From positions 1 through 10,685 of the forward strand of contig WRIP01000030.1 in the NCBI GenBank assembly GCA_009782665.1: DNA of 10,685 nt, in the 5' to 3' direction. A program made the position numbers and the translations under genes. This DNA is from Oscillospiraceae bacterium (GTDB lineage Bacteria; Bacillota; Clostridia; Oscillospirales; Ruminococcaceae). The notes under the pieces were generated by a model. The model saw nothing but the letters and a program-made list of their open reading frames with translations. It was not told where the DNA came from and ran no database searches. The first letter of the stretch is position 1. The number at the start of each line of letters is the position of its first letter. Below are positions 1-5,331 of the stretch, piece after piece.

Positions 1-62
1 ATTTTATATAATCTGAGAATGGTAATTTCGATATCAAATCAGAACAATGTAGCTATGTCAGA

Positions 63-94
63 TGGCGTATAACTGGGGGTTTTACGCCACCCCC
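63..94. other. Possible pseudoknot-forming or competing stem-loops downstream of the sigma operon
   Basis: Bases 63-69 (TGGCGTA) are the exact complement of 83-89 (TACGCCA). Bases 75-80 (GGGGGT), inside that loop, are the exact complement of 89-94 (ACCCCC). The two stems share one base and could form an H-type pseudoknot or alternate. There is no U-tract on either strand, so this is not a standard intrinsic terminator. It lies about 110 bases after the last gene of the minus-strand unit. The function is unknown; it might be a 3' RNA structure. Confidence 0.35.
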
Positions 95-201
95 TATAGA
101 AATTTTATCGGTAATTCTGTATCTGAGCTTATTTCCTTAAAAGTAACATCATCGATAGCTATTATAGGATCTCCTACCGACAGAGTGTAACAATGTTTAT
201 G

Positions 202-1194
202 CTAAACTGGCAGCTGACCATTTAGTTGTTGCCATTGCTCATATGCTTCATCATAGCTTGGTCCGCCGTAGACTAACATCACCCAATCATTATCAGAAAA
301 AGAATCGACCATTACCAAGAGAACATTAGTCTCATCTCTATCAAAGCTACTCATATTGAGCTGGATTCGCTCGGTGTACTCTTCATAATGCCCGTCGATA
401 TCTTCTTCATCAGTTGCTGGGAAGTGAACTAATAGATCAAATGTATATCTTCCGGTCGACTCGCATACCGTCATCTCACCCACATCACTATACTCAATTT
501 GGAACATACCCATTACAATTACACAGCTGTCATCTTGGGTAAAAAATCCGAAGAAACGCTGTCCATGTTCGGTAAACCAATACCCTTCCAGCATCTCGAA
601 AGTTTCATGGACTGAGTATGCTGGTTCCGATTGATTGAATATGTCCGCTTCGTTAATTTTTGTATATGTATGCCACTCCGCTTCACCAATACTTTCGGAT
701 TTGAACAATATGTCCTCAGATTTAATCATTTGACTCAGTTTGAGATAAACGACTTCTGTGTGCTCTGCAACCGCATCATTCATCAGGGTTTCCTCTGTTG
801 CAGCGATATTGAGGGTGATGATATAGCTATCTTCAGATTCAAACCCAATATCTATTAACTCCCCTTCTACTGCAAACGAACTCTGCAGTAATCCGTAGGT
901 CAGCATGACCCGGTTGGTGTCGGTATGAAATCTGAGGAACATTCTGTCTTCCGAGCTGTAGTATCCATCCAACTGCTCCCAGATGGACGATACATCTACT
1001 ACTGGGATCTCAGGGGGTGCTTCAACCATTTGCACTGGGATGTCCAGTAGAACATCTTCCTTCTCATCAAGGTCGGAATCGTGAGTTCGACTACGGTTAA
1101 TGATAGTGTAACTAATTAGTATCAACAGGCCGATGATGATTATTGAGAGTACAACTACAAGAACAAAGGTTCTTTTTGAAAGCTTGTTTTTCAT
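202..1194 (-). CDS. Membrane-anchored two-repeat protein, paralogue of the membrane half of the upstream sigma fusion
   Basis: A 330-residue protein with a short basic N-terminus (MKNKLSKR), one hydrophobic segment at about residues 9-32, an acidic and proline-rich linker to about 70, and then two related domains at about 74-180 and 200-330. The topology implies a single-pass anchor with an extracytoplasmic C-terminus. It is a clear paralogue of the C-terminal 325 residues of the preceding gene. Shared landmarks are the MKNK start, YGLLQS-F near 100, EHTEV near 145, a WH-T/S-YT motif near 175, GYW-T starting repeat two, and GG-x-x-x-DEAY-x-x-W at the end. A GGAGAAGGA ribosome site (1195-1203) abuts the ATG. 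Only 25 bases separate it from the upstream stop, so the two are almost certainly co-transcribed. I do not recognise the domain family. By position it could sense an envelope signal or modulate the sigma factor, but this is inference. The same frame stays open for 35 codons beyond its stop. Confidence 0.9.
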   Translation of the reverse strand: MKNKLSKRTFVLVVVLSIIIIGLLILISYTIINRSRTHDSDLDEKEDVLLDIPVQMVEAPPEIPVVDVSSIWEQLDGYYSSEDRMFLRFHTDTNRVMLTYGLLQSSFAVEGELIDIGFESEDSYIITLNIAATEETLMNDAVAEHTEVVYLKLSQMIKSEDILFKSESIGEAEWHTYTKINEADIFNQSEPAYSVHETFEMLEGYWFTEHGQRFFGFFTQDDSCVIVMGMFQIEYSDVGEMTVCESTGRYTFDLLVHFPATDEEDIDGHYEEYTERIQLNMSSFDRDETNVLLVMVDSFSDNDWVMLVYGGPSYDEAYEQWQQLNGQLPV

Positions 1195-1203
1195 TCCTTC
1201 TCC
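1195..1203 (-). promoter_or_regulatory. Ribosome binding site of the paralogue gene
   Basis: On the minus strand this reads GGAGAAGGA directly before ATG. GGAG lies five bases from the start codon, which supports the start at 1194. No promoter is needed or seen in the 25-base gap from the upstream stop codon. Confidence 0.7.
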
Positions 1204-1219
1204 ATCTACCTATGTCGGG

Positions 1220-2197
1220 TTACTCCGATAAAGGCCAATTTGCATATGCCTCATCGGCAGTATAGCCGCCAAAGTAATAGGTAACAAATGATTCTTCAGT
1301 TTCTTGGTCAATACTTATCAGGATTTCACCGTGTTCATTTAGTCTTGATGTATCAACCCTCAGAGTTTCAATTCTTTCCGGTAGAGCCATATTATCACCG
1401 GATGCGGGTACTGCCTGGAAGAATACCGTCAGCTCACTTTGTTCGGGTGATATCGGTATAAAGTGAATGAGCTGAAATTCAAACCCGAACCATGATTGAA
1501 ATACTCCGTAAGAAACGATAAATCCGGTTGATTCATCTCCAAAGAAACCTACGAAAGGATTTTGCTCATCATCCACCGTATACCAATAACCTTGGAGCAA
1601 TTCAAAGAATTCAGGTGAAGTATATCCGACATTATCGAGGGTATCTCCCATACGTGTGTAGCTATGCCAGTTTTCACCGTCACTATTATCGATTCGCAGT
1701 TCAATAACTTCATCTGTCGAGAGAGTATCGAGATTGATGCTAAAGACCTCGGTGTGTTCCGGCCGTCCGTCATCTACTTCGTTCGGTTCAATCGCTGCTA
1801 CAAAAATCGTTACAGTATAGGACCCGTCAGGTTCCAGTTCGGTATCGATAATAGTACTTCTGACCCCGAATCCTGATTGCAATAGGCCATACTCAAATCG
1901 TATATCATCACCATCACTGAAGAATCCGACAAACATCATGTGATCGGCTTTCCAATAACCTTCGAGTAATGACCAATCGATATCATCTAAGGAAGGTATC
2001 TCTGGATCGTTGATAGGAAAGATATTTTCGTTATCCAAAACTTCTAATAAAACCGGTGGGCTATCGACAACATCGTCTGGTTCTTTTTTGTTGAACATGT
2101 TGACCAGAAGCACTGTCAGTACCACCAACGCAGCGATTCCAACCACCGACAATGCAGCTATTAGTATTTTTGTCCCTAAAGACATTTTATTTTTCAT
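1220..2197 (-). CDS. Possible separately translated membrane protein from an internal start within the sigma fusion
   Basis: Starting at the internal ATG (2197) gives 325 residues beginning MKNKMSLG, with a membrane segment at about residues 11-35 and the two extracytoplasmic repeats. This matches the downstream paralogue in start sequence (MKNKL), anchor position and total length (330). The ATG is in the sigma frame and is preceded by AAAGGAGG at eight-base spacing. Two readings fit. The fusion may be recent, through loss of the sigma stop codon, with the old start surviving. Or two products may be made on purpose, one full-length and one membrane-only. The site itself is visible; its use is inference. 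Confidence 0.5.
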   Translation of the reverse strand: MKNKMSLGTKILIAALSVVGIAALVVLTVLLVNMFNKKEPDDVVDSPPVLLEVLDNENIFPINDPEIPSLDDIDWSLLEGYWKADHMMFVGFFSDGDDIRFEYGLLQSGFGVRSTIIDTELEPDGSYTVTIFVAAIEPNEVDDGRPEHTEVFSINLDTLSTDEVIELRIDNSDGENWHSYTRMGDTLDNVGYTSPEFFELLQGYWYTVDDEQNPFVGFFGDESTGFIVSYGVFQSWFGFEFQLIHFIPISPEQSELTVFFQAVPASGDNMALPERIETLRVDTSRLNEHGEILISIDQETEESFVTYYFGGYTADEAYANWPLSE

Positions 2198-2941
2198 GTT
2201 ACCTGCCTCCTTTACTGTTTGTATATGTTGGTTTTGTGAAACTAGTGAATCGGATACTGCCCTAAATGACGCTGCTGCAGACCCACTGTTTATAGAAATA
2301 GCTTTAATGTGAGATTGAATTAGTCGGGCCAACGGCAACATTGGAATACCGGCTATGCCGTAGAATCTTTCATTATGTTTGTGTTCAGATGCTTCAACCT
2401 CTGCTTTTATGGCATTCCGAGCCAGAAACAGGCGGGATTTAACGGTACCCGGACTGCATTCCATGACCATCGAAATCTCTTCAATCGACAGTTCATTGAA
2501 GTAATAGAGTGTTATCGTCTGTCTCTGTACTTCCGAGAGACTATCGATTATATCGCTGAATCGCTGTCTGAGATCATCTCTTTCTGCATATACAGCTGGC
2601 AGCAGATCATCCGATTCGAGGCTGTCGAACATCTGTATATCAGTTTCAGCATCCAGCAGTATTGCTACGTTCTTTCTTCTCAACTGCATATTACAGAGAT
2701 TTCTAGCTATAACCTGAACCCATACCGAAAACGTCTCGGGATTATTCAGAGTATGCAGTTTCTGCCAAGCTGTTATGAATGTTTCCTGCAGTACGTCCTC
2801 CGCATCTCGTTCGTTACGTAGGATCATTCGACTAAGTGCATAGACTTTTTCGTAGAACTCACCATAGAGAGCTTCAAAGCTTCTCTGATCTCCATTTCTT
2901 GCGGCTATTACTAGATTTATCTGCTCTACCGTCATTGCCAT
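1220..2941 (-). CDS. ECF RNA polymerase sigma factor fused in frame to a membrane-anchored two-repeat domain
   Basis: A 573-residue protein. Residues about 20-90 form sigma region 2, with the ERDAEDVLQETFITAW motif that binds the core enzyme and opens the -10. Residues about 129-182 form sigma region 4, with the helix-turn-helix around SIEEISMVMECSPGTVKSRL. A linker at 185-248 leads to a hydrophobic segment at about 259-283, a proline/acidic stretch, and two related presumably extracytoplasmic domains at about 323-431 and 445-573. The start at 2941 is chosen because AAAGGAG (2950-2956) sits eight bases upstream; an ATG 14 codons earlier lacks a site. ECF factors are normally under 200 residues and usually paired with a separate membrane anti-sigma. 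Here both are continuous. Residue 249 is a methionine with its own near-consensus ribosome site, so the membrane half may also be made separately. The membrane half resembles no anti-sigma family I know (no zinc-binding HxxxCxxC motif). The sigma assignment is firm; the role of the C-terminal part is inferred. Confidence 0.92.
   Translation of the reverse strand: MAMTVEQINLVIAARNGDQRSFEALYGEFYEKVYALSRMILRNERDAEDVLQETFITAWQKLHTLNNPETFSVWVQVIARNLCNMQLRRKNVAILLDAETDIQMFDSLESDDLLPAVYAERDDLRQRFSDIIDSLSEVQRQTITLYYFNELSIEEISMVMECSPGTVKSRLFLARNAIKAEVEASEHKHNERFYGIAGIPMLPLARLIQSHIKAISINSGSAAASFRAVSDSLVSQNQHIQTVKEAGNMKNKMSLGTKILIAALSVVGIAALVVLTVLLVNMFNKKEPDDVVDSPPVLLEVLDNENIFPINDPEIPSLDDIDWSLLEGYWKADHMMFVGFFSDGDDIRFEYGLLQSGFGVRSTIIDTELEPDGSYTVTIFVAAIEPNEVDDGRPEHTEVFSINLDTLSTDEVIELRIDNSDGENWHSYTRMGDTLDNVGYTSPEFFELLQGYWYTVDDEQNPFVGFFGDESTGFIVSYGVFQSWFGFEFQLIHFIPISPEQSELTVFFQAVPASGDNMALPERIETLRVDTSRLNEHGEILISIDQETEESFVTYYFGGYTADEAYANWPLSE
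2198..2213 (-). promoter_or_regulatory. Internal Shine-Dalgarno inside the sigma-fusion ORF
   Basis: On the minus strand AAAGGAGG (2206-2213) is followed by the eight-base spacer CAGGTAAC and ATG (2195-2197), in frame with the surrounding ORF. It is the strongest ribosome site in the window. It lies exactly at the boundary between the cytoplasmic linker and the membrane protein homologous to the next gene. Confidence 0.7.
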
Positions 2942-2949
2942 GATTGTGA

Positions 2950-2956
2950 CTCCTTT
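2950..2956 (-). promoter_or_regulatory. Ribosome binding site deciding the sigma gene start
   Basis: AAAGGAG on the minus strand, eight bases before ATG at 2941. It favours this start over an in-frame ATG at 2983, which would also lie upstream of the predicted transcription start. Confidence 0.75.
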
Positions 2957-2969
2957 CGTCTTACACCCT

Positions 2970-2998
2970 ATAGATGCAGTCAAGATGATTTCGGTTCA
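2970..2998 (-). promoter_or_regulatory. Candidate ECF-type, possibly autoregulated promoter of the sigma operon
   Basis: On the minus strand TGAACC (2993-2998) is followed after 16 bases by CATCTAT (2970-2976). Known ECF promoters usually combine an AAC-containing -35 with a TCTA-like -10 at about 16-17 bases. The expected transcript start near 2962 leaves a roughly 20-base leader carrying the ribosome site. No good housekeeping -35/-10 pair is seen here; a TTGACT at this place is too close to any -10. Recognition by the sigma encoded just downstream is inferred from the general habit of ECF autoregulation. Confidence 0.5.
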
Positions 2999-3027
2999 AT
3001 TTCTTTCAACTTTATGTTTCTTTTCTC

Positions 3028-3963
3028 TTAGAAGGCGTTTGCCGGATCCCAACGTTCAACTGCAAGTTGCCAGATTTCATTATTCAGGGGGAAATGTACT
3101 GGTCCGTATTCCTGTGCGATGGTTGCCAGCTGTTTAACAAATGTATTGGTGTAGTCTTTTCCACTAATTATTTCCTGTTCCATCAGTTCGCTCCATACCG
3201 GAGCAAAACGACTGAACTCGGATGCCTTCAACTGCATCACCGTTTGTTTGACATCATACTCTACTCTTCGCTCGGTTATGGTAATAGTATCATAGTCAAT
3301 ATCCAGCAATGTATAATTTGCAGCGTTGTCCCAATCCAAAGCTCTACCACAAGACCCCGGATTGATGAATAGCCGCCCTCTGTATTCGACCGAATATTGC
3401 AGGTGATAGTGCCCGAACAGATAGATGGCAGGTTCTAGCTGCAGTATCTCCGACTGAATAGTCGCATCTGTCTTGACAATATCTCTTATGAGTTCCAGAT
3501 GCTCGGTATGGGTCAACCTATCGTATTTCATCCGTTGATTCAGTGTCTGTGAATCTAGTAAATCTATACTCGGTTCCTGGTTGAATATATGGTTGGTATG
3601 GGTAAGCTTAATGGTATGACATGAGTCGATTACGACAGCTTCGGACGGGAGTGAAACCAGGTAGTAAACATTATCATCGGACAATGAATTGAAGGCCCAG
3701 TAGATTGGTTTGAATTGCTCATAGATATGGTCTTGTTGAGTTGAGCCTTTGAGCTGCTGAAGATACTCCTCACCATTACCTTTGACTGCGGTCACAGATG
3801 GAAGTTGACGGATGAGTTCGGTTACCTCGTTACCCCAGGGTAGCCCGACCACAAAGTCTCCGAGTAACAAGAATCTGTCCACCGACTGTAACTGTATATC
3901 ATTCAACACTGCCTGTAAGGCAGATACATTTCCATGTATATCAGATATGATGGCATATTTCAT
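3028..3963 (-). CDS. Calcineurin-like metallophosphoesterase
   Basis: A 311-residue cytoplasmic protein with the metal-binding signatures of the metallophosphoesterase superfamily in order. These are SDIHGN near residues 7-12 (first Asp and His), LLGD near 33-36, KGNGEE near 61-66 (the GNHE-like Asn), a histidine in THTNH near 122, and GHYHLQ near 184-189 followed by NPGSCG. The order resembles the YfcE/MJ0936-type phosphodiesterases, which are usually shorter; the extra C-terminal 80 or so residues are helical and unassigned. The start at 3963 is preferred over an ATG eight codons upstream because AAGGTG (3969-3974) precedes it by five bases and the conserved beta-strand begins at once. The substrate cannot be told from sequence. 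It ends 87 bases before the sigma start and has no visible terminator, so read-through into the sigma unit is possible. Confidence 0.88.
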   Translation of the reverse strand: MKYAIISDIHGNVSALQAVLNDIQLQSVDRFLLLGDFVVGLPWGNEVTELIRQLPSVTAVKGNGEEYLQQLKGSTQQDHIYEQFKPIYWAFNSLSDDNVYYLVSLPSEAVVIDSCHTIKLTHTNHIFNQEPSIDLLDSQTLNQRMKYDRLTHTEHLELIRDIVKTDATIQSEILQLEPAIYLFGHYHLQYSVEYRGRLFINPGSCGRALDWDNAANYTLLDIDYDTITITERRVEYDVKQTVMQLKASEFSRFAPVWSELMEQEIISGKDYTNTFVKQLATIAQEYGPVHFPLNNEIWQLAVERWDPANAF

Positions 3964-4021
3964 CAAATCACCTTTTCGTGACCTCAAGAACCTTAAATGG
4001 ATTATGCAATGAAAGGAGCTG

Positions 4022-4062
4022 AAAAACAGGTGAAACTGATGATTACTTCAGATTTCACCTGT
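4022..4062 (-). terminator. Strong intrinsic terminator between the IS remnant and the phosphoesterase gene
   Basis: A ten-base perfect stem (ACAGGTGAAA at 4026-4035 with TTTCACCTGT at 4053-4062) encloses a second stem CTGA/TCAG. On the minus strand it is followed by five T residues (4022-4026), the form of a Rho-independent terminator for transcription coming from higher coordinates. It would end read-through from the IS region. Before the IS arrived, it may have ended the large sensor-kinase transcript. Confidence 0.75.
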
Positions 4063-4085
4063 GATTGACCGTATATTCATCGAAC

Positions 4086-4363
4086 TTATGCACAGGATAC
4101 CCCTACTTCTGAAAGTGGGGGAGGAATGTGCTTTCTCATTTCTGTTAATAGTGTTTTGTTTCTTTCGAGCAATATCGTTTTCATATATGAATAACTGCCC
4201 TTGTTTAGTTTGTTGTGAGATCTCGTAAATCAAAATATTCAGTATTTCTTCTTCCAAATATATACCACTCTTCACCTTCTGCCTTGACCTTGTCAAATAA
4301 TCTGTATCCTAAAACTTCGTATGGAGTTTTATTAACTTTCCATCTACCGCCTACCTCTATATT
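4086..4363 (-). pseudogene. iscB: C-terminal remnant of an IscB-like (RRXRR/HNH) RNA-guided nuclease, frameshifted
   Basis: Two overlapping frames on the minus strand join into one plausible C-terminus. The first (about 4363-4208, closed by TAA at 4205-4207) reads GYRLFDKVKAEGEEWYIFGRR and then NTEYFDLRDL. The second (about 4211 to TAA at 4086-4088) reads KLNKGSYSYMKTILLE, then a lysine-rich stretch, and ends IPPPLSEVGVSCA. From memory, the FRLFDKV, FGRR-x-x-GYFD-L/I-R and late LLE-R-x-x-LL-x-R motifs are typical of IscB C-termini. One A missing in the AAA near 4209-4211 explains the switch. The RRXRR, RuvC and HNH parts are absent, and an upstream in-frame TAA stands at 4364-4366. It is a dead fragment. 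The family call rests on recalled motifs, not a search. Confidence 0.6.
4100..4121. repeat. Outer stem-loop, candidate right end of the IS605/IscB element
   Basis: CCCCTACTTCTGAAAGTGGGGG folds as CCCC-(T bulge)-ACTT/AAGT-GGGG and overlaps the last codons of the IscB-like remnant. A related stem-loop with the same CTTCTG-x-AAG core and the same orientation lies at 5303-5324, on the far side of the mobile region. On the minus strand the preceding CATTCCTCC is typical of right ends of nuclease-bearing IS605 elements, as I recall them. Confidence 0.55.
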
Positions 4364-4487
4364 TTAACTTTGTCAATAGAAGAATCTTAACAAGGGAGAA
4401 AGAGGGTGTGGGGGAACGGAGGGAACGTCCTTTTAGTTGGTTTGCTTTGTATAAACATCGATTATTCTTCCTTACGAATTTCTGACT

Positions 4488-4559
4488 AAACCACTCTGCA
4501 CTAAAGTGTAGAGGTTTAAGGGCATTGCGACTGAAAGTCGCTATTCCGCCTGAAGGTGG
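4488..4559 (-). ncRNA. Stem-loop cluster: IS right-end hairpin or remnant of an omega/HEARO-type guide RNA
   Basis: Three stem-loops follow each other: 4488-4517 (core CTCTGCACT-AA-AGTGTAGAG, one wobble), 4527-4541 (GCGACT-GAA-AGTCGC, perfect) and 4546-4559 (CCGCCT-GA-AGGTGG, one wobble). They lie between the tnpA stop and the IscB-like remnant. In IscB loci the omegaRNA (HEARO) is encoded just upstream of the nuclease gene, as here. The first hairpin also shares its ACTAAAGT apex with the left-end-like hairpin at 5051-5066, so it may instead be the right-end recognition hairpin of the tnpA unit. The stems are visible; the RNA identity is inferred. Confidence 0.4.
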
Positions 4560-4562
4560 GTC

Positions 4563-4989
4563 CTAAGTTATCTTGAACACTTCGTACTCTTCATCTTTCT
4601 GTCTTTCGATGTATTCTGCTATTACTTTCTCAGAAATGTCACTTATCGAATCTATAAAGCATCCTGCAGCCCATAGGTAGCTTCCCAAATATCTTTTTTC
4701 AAGTCAGGGAACTCTTCCTGTAATCTTCGTGGCATTTTTCCTTTATCTTCTGTATGATCTCACTCACACTTAGCTTTGGTGGATACGTAATTAGTATATG
4801 TATGTGGTCTGCTCTAATATTCCCTTTCATTATTTCTATCTCATTTGTATTGCATGTCTGCCTTATTAACTCTCTACACCATTCTGCCACCTTACCTTGT
4901 AATACTTTGTATCTATACTTTGTGCACCACACGATGTGCGCTTCAAGATGATGTACGACATGGTTTACTGTTTTTGTTCTGCTATACTC
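4563..4989 (-). pseudogene. tnpA: IS200/IS605-family Y1 transposase, frameshifted
   Basis: TnpA is the HUH single-strand transposase that acts on subterminal hairpins. Reading the minus strand across frames gives a full-length protein of about 143 residues. It begins EYSRTKTVNHVVHHLEAHIV, followed by WCTKYRYKVLQG, then the catalytic HUH motif in NIRADHIHILITYPP. Next come LQEEFPDLKK and YLGSYLWAAGCFIDSIS, and finally SEKVIAEYIERQ, which holds the catalytic tyrosine. The parts lie in three frames. A TAA (4990-4992) precedes the first part with no usable start. One base is missing near 4731-4744 (after QKIK) and one in the six-T run at 4694-4699 (after LKK). The longest intact piece is 77 residues (4699-4932, GTG start). 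HUH and tyrosine are therefore never in one chain, and the gene is inactive unless frameshifting or sequencing error is involved. Confidence 0.85.
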
Positions 4990-5050
4990 TTATCCCCCTT
5001 CTTTATTCTACTTGGAGGACACAAAAGTATCAACATGCACTAAAGTATTT

Positions 5051-5066
5051 ACGGACTAAAGTCCGT
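5051..5066. repeat. Left-end-like stem-loop upstream of tnpA
   Basis: ACGGACTAAAGTCCGT is a perfect seven-base stem with a two-base loop, about 60 bases ahead of the tnpA coding start on the minus strand. IS200-type elements carry such a subterminal hairpin at the left end, bound by TnpA. Its ACTAAAGT apex recurs in the hairpin at 4494-4513 beyond the tnpA stop, so the two may be the matched ends of a roughly 0.6 kb tnpA-only unit. Confidence 0.55.
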
Positions 5067-5302
5067 GGTTTTTAACCCAATACCTTTGGAATAAATCTCA
5101 TAACTCTGCATAAATGCAGTAATGCCCACTTCGTCAATGTTATCCTAAGGTTTTTGTAAGTAACACTATTCCTTCCCATCAGAATTGTTTAATCACTTAC
5201 CGCAGTGTTCAGAACTAGTGGAGTATTCTGAAGTGCCTATATATTCTTAAGTAACGTAGTTCTTTAAAAGAACTTAGACTAATCAATAAGGGCTTTTACA
5301 AG
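5067..5302. other. Non-coding stretch inside the mobile region
   Basis: I see no credible gene here. It holds a perfect stem-loop CTGCAT-AA-ATGCAG (5106-5119), a TCCTAAGG box (5143-5150), and a near-perfect palindrome AGTTCTTT-A-AAAGAACT (5258-5274). A stem-loop GGGCTT/AAGCCC at 5290-5305 just abuts the outer IS hairpin. The last could act as a weak terminator for the sensor-kinase gene. The rest is probably decayed IS or guide-RNA sequence. Confidence 0.4.
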
Positions 5303-5324
5303 CCCCGCTTCTGTAAGCGGTGGG
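5303..5324. repeat. Outer stem-loop, candidate left end of the mobile region
   Basis: CCCCGCTTCTGTAAGCGGTGGG folds with a CCGCTT/AAGCGG core. It lies seven bases beyond the sensor-kinase stop codon. It resembles 4100-4121 in sequence and orientation (CCCC, then CTTCTG-x-AAG, then GG), as expected for left and right hairpins of an IS200/IS605-type element. It could also serve as part of the kinase gene's 3' end. Confidence 0.5.
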
Positions 5325-5331
5325 TTATTAA

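Larger units (their letters stand above)
4086..5324 (-). mobile_element. Decayed IS200/IS605-family region (tnpA plus IscB-like remnant)
   Basis: About 1.24 kb inserted between the sensor-kinase stop and the terminator near 4.04 kb. On the minus strand it contains, in order, an outer stem-loop (5303-5324), an unannotatable 230 bases, a left-end-like stem-loop (5051-5066), a frameshifted Y1 transposase, three stem-loops (4488-4559), a frameshifted IscB-like C-terminus, and an outer stem-loop (4100-4121). Subterminal hairpins in the same orientation, absence of inverted terminal repeats, and tnpA followed by an accessory nuclease gene are hallmarks of the IS200/IS605 superfamily. Exact cleavage ends cannot be fixed. 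It could be one element or an IS200-type unit lodged in an IscB element. No open reading frame is intact, so it should be immobile on its own. Confidence 0.75.

Noticed and set aside
2375..2821. 148-residue plus-strand ORF
   Set aside because: It is the antisense shadow of the sigma regions 2 and 4 coding sequence. It has no ribosome site and a cysteine-rich, unnatural composition.
4048..4296. 82-residue minus-strand ORF in the IS region
   Set aside because: It lies in the wrong frame relative to the IscB-like remnant, ends inside a terminator-like hairpin, and has no recognisable protein character.
4086..4363. TnpB C-terminus instead of IscB
   Set aside because: No zinc-ribbon CxxC pairs or late DxN-type RuvC motif are seen in any of the frames. 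The tail motifs fit IscB better.
4391..4458. Short minus-strand ORF starting ATG at 4458 with AAGGAAG upstream, considered as an iscB start
   Set aside because: The 23 codons (MFIQSKPTKR...) do not resemble the IscB N-terminus and soon meet a stop. Kept only as possible debris.
4480..5330. CRISPR array
   Set aside because: There are several hairpins but no regularly spaced identical repeats with unique spacers.
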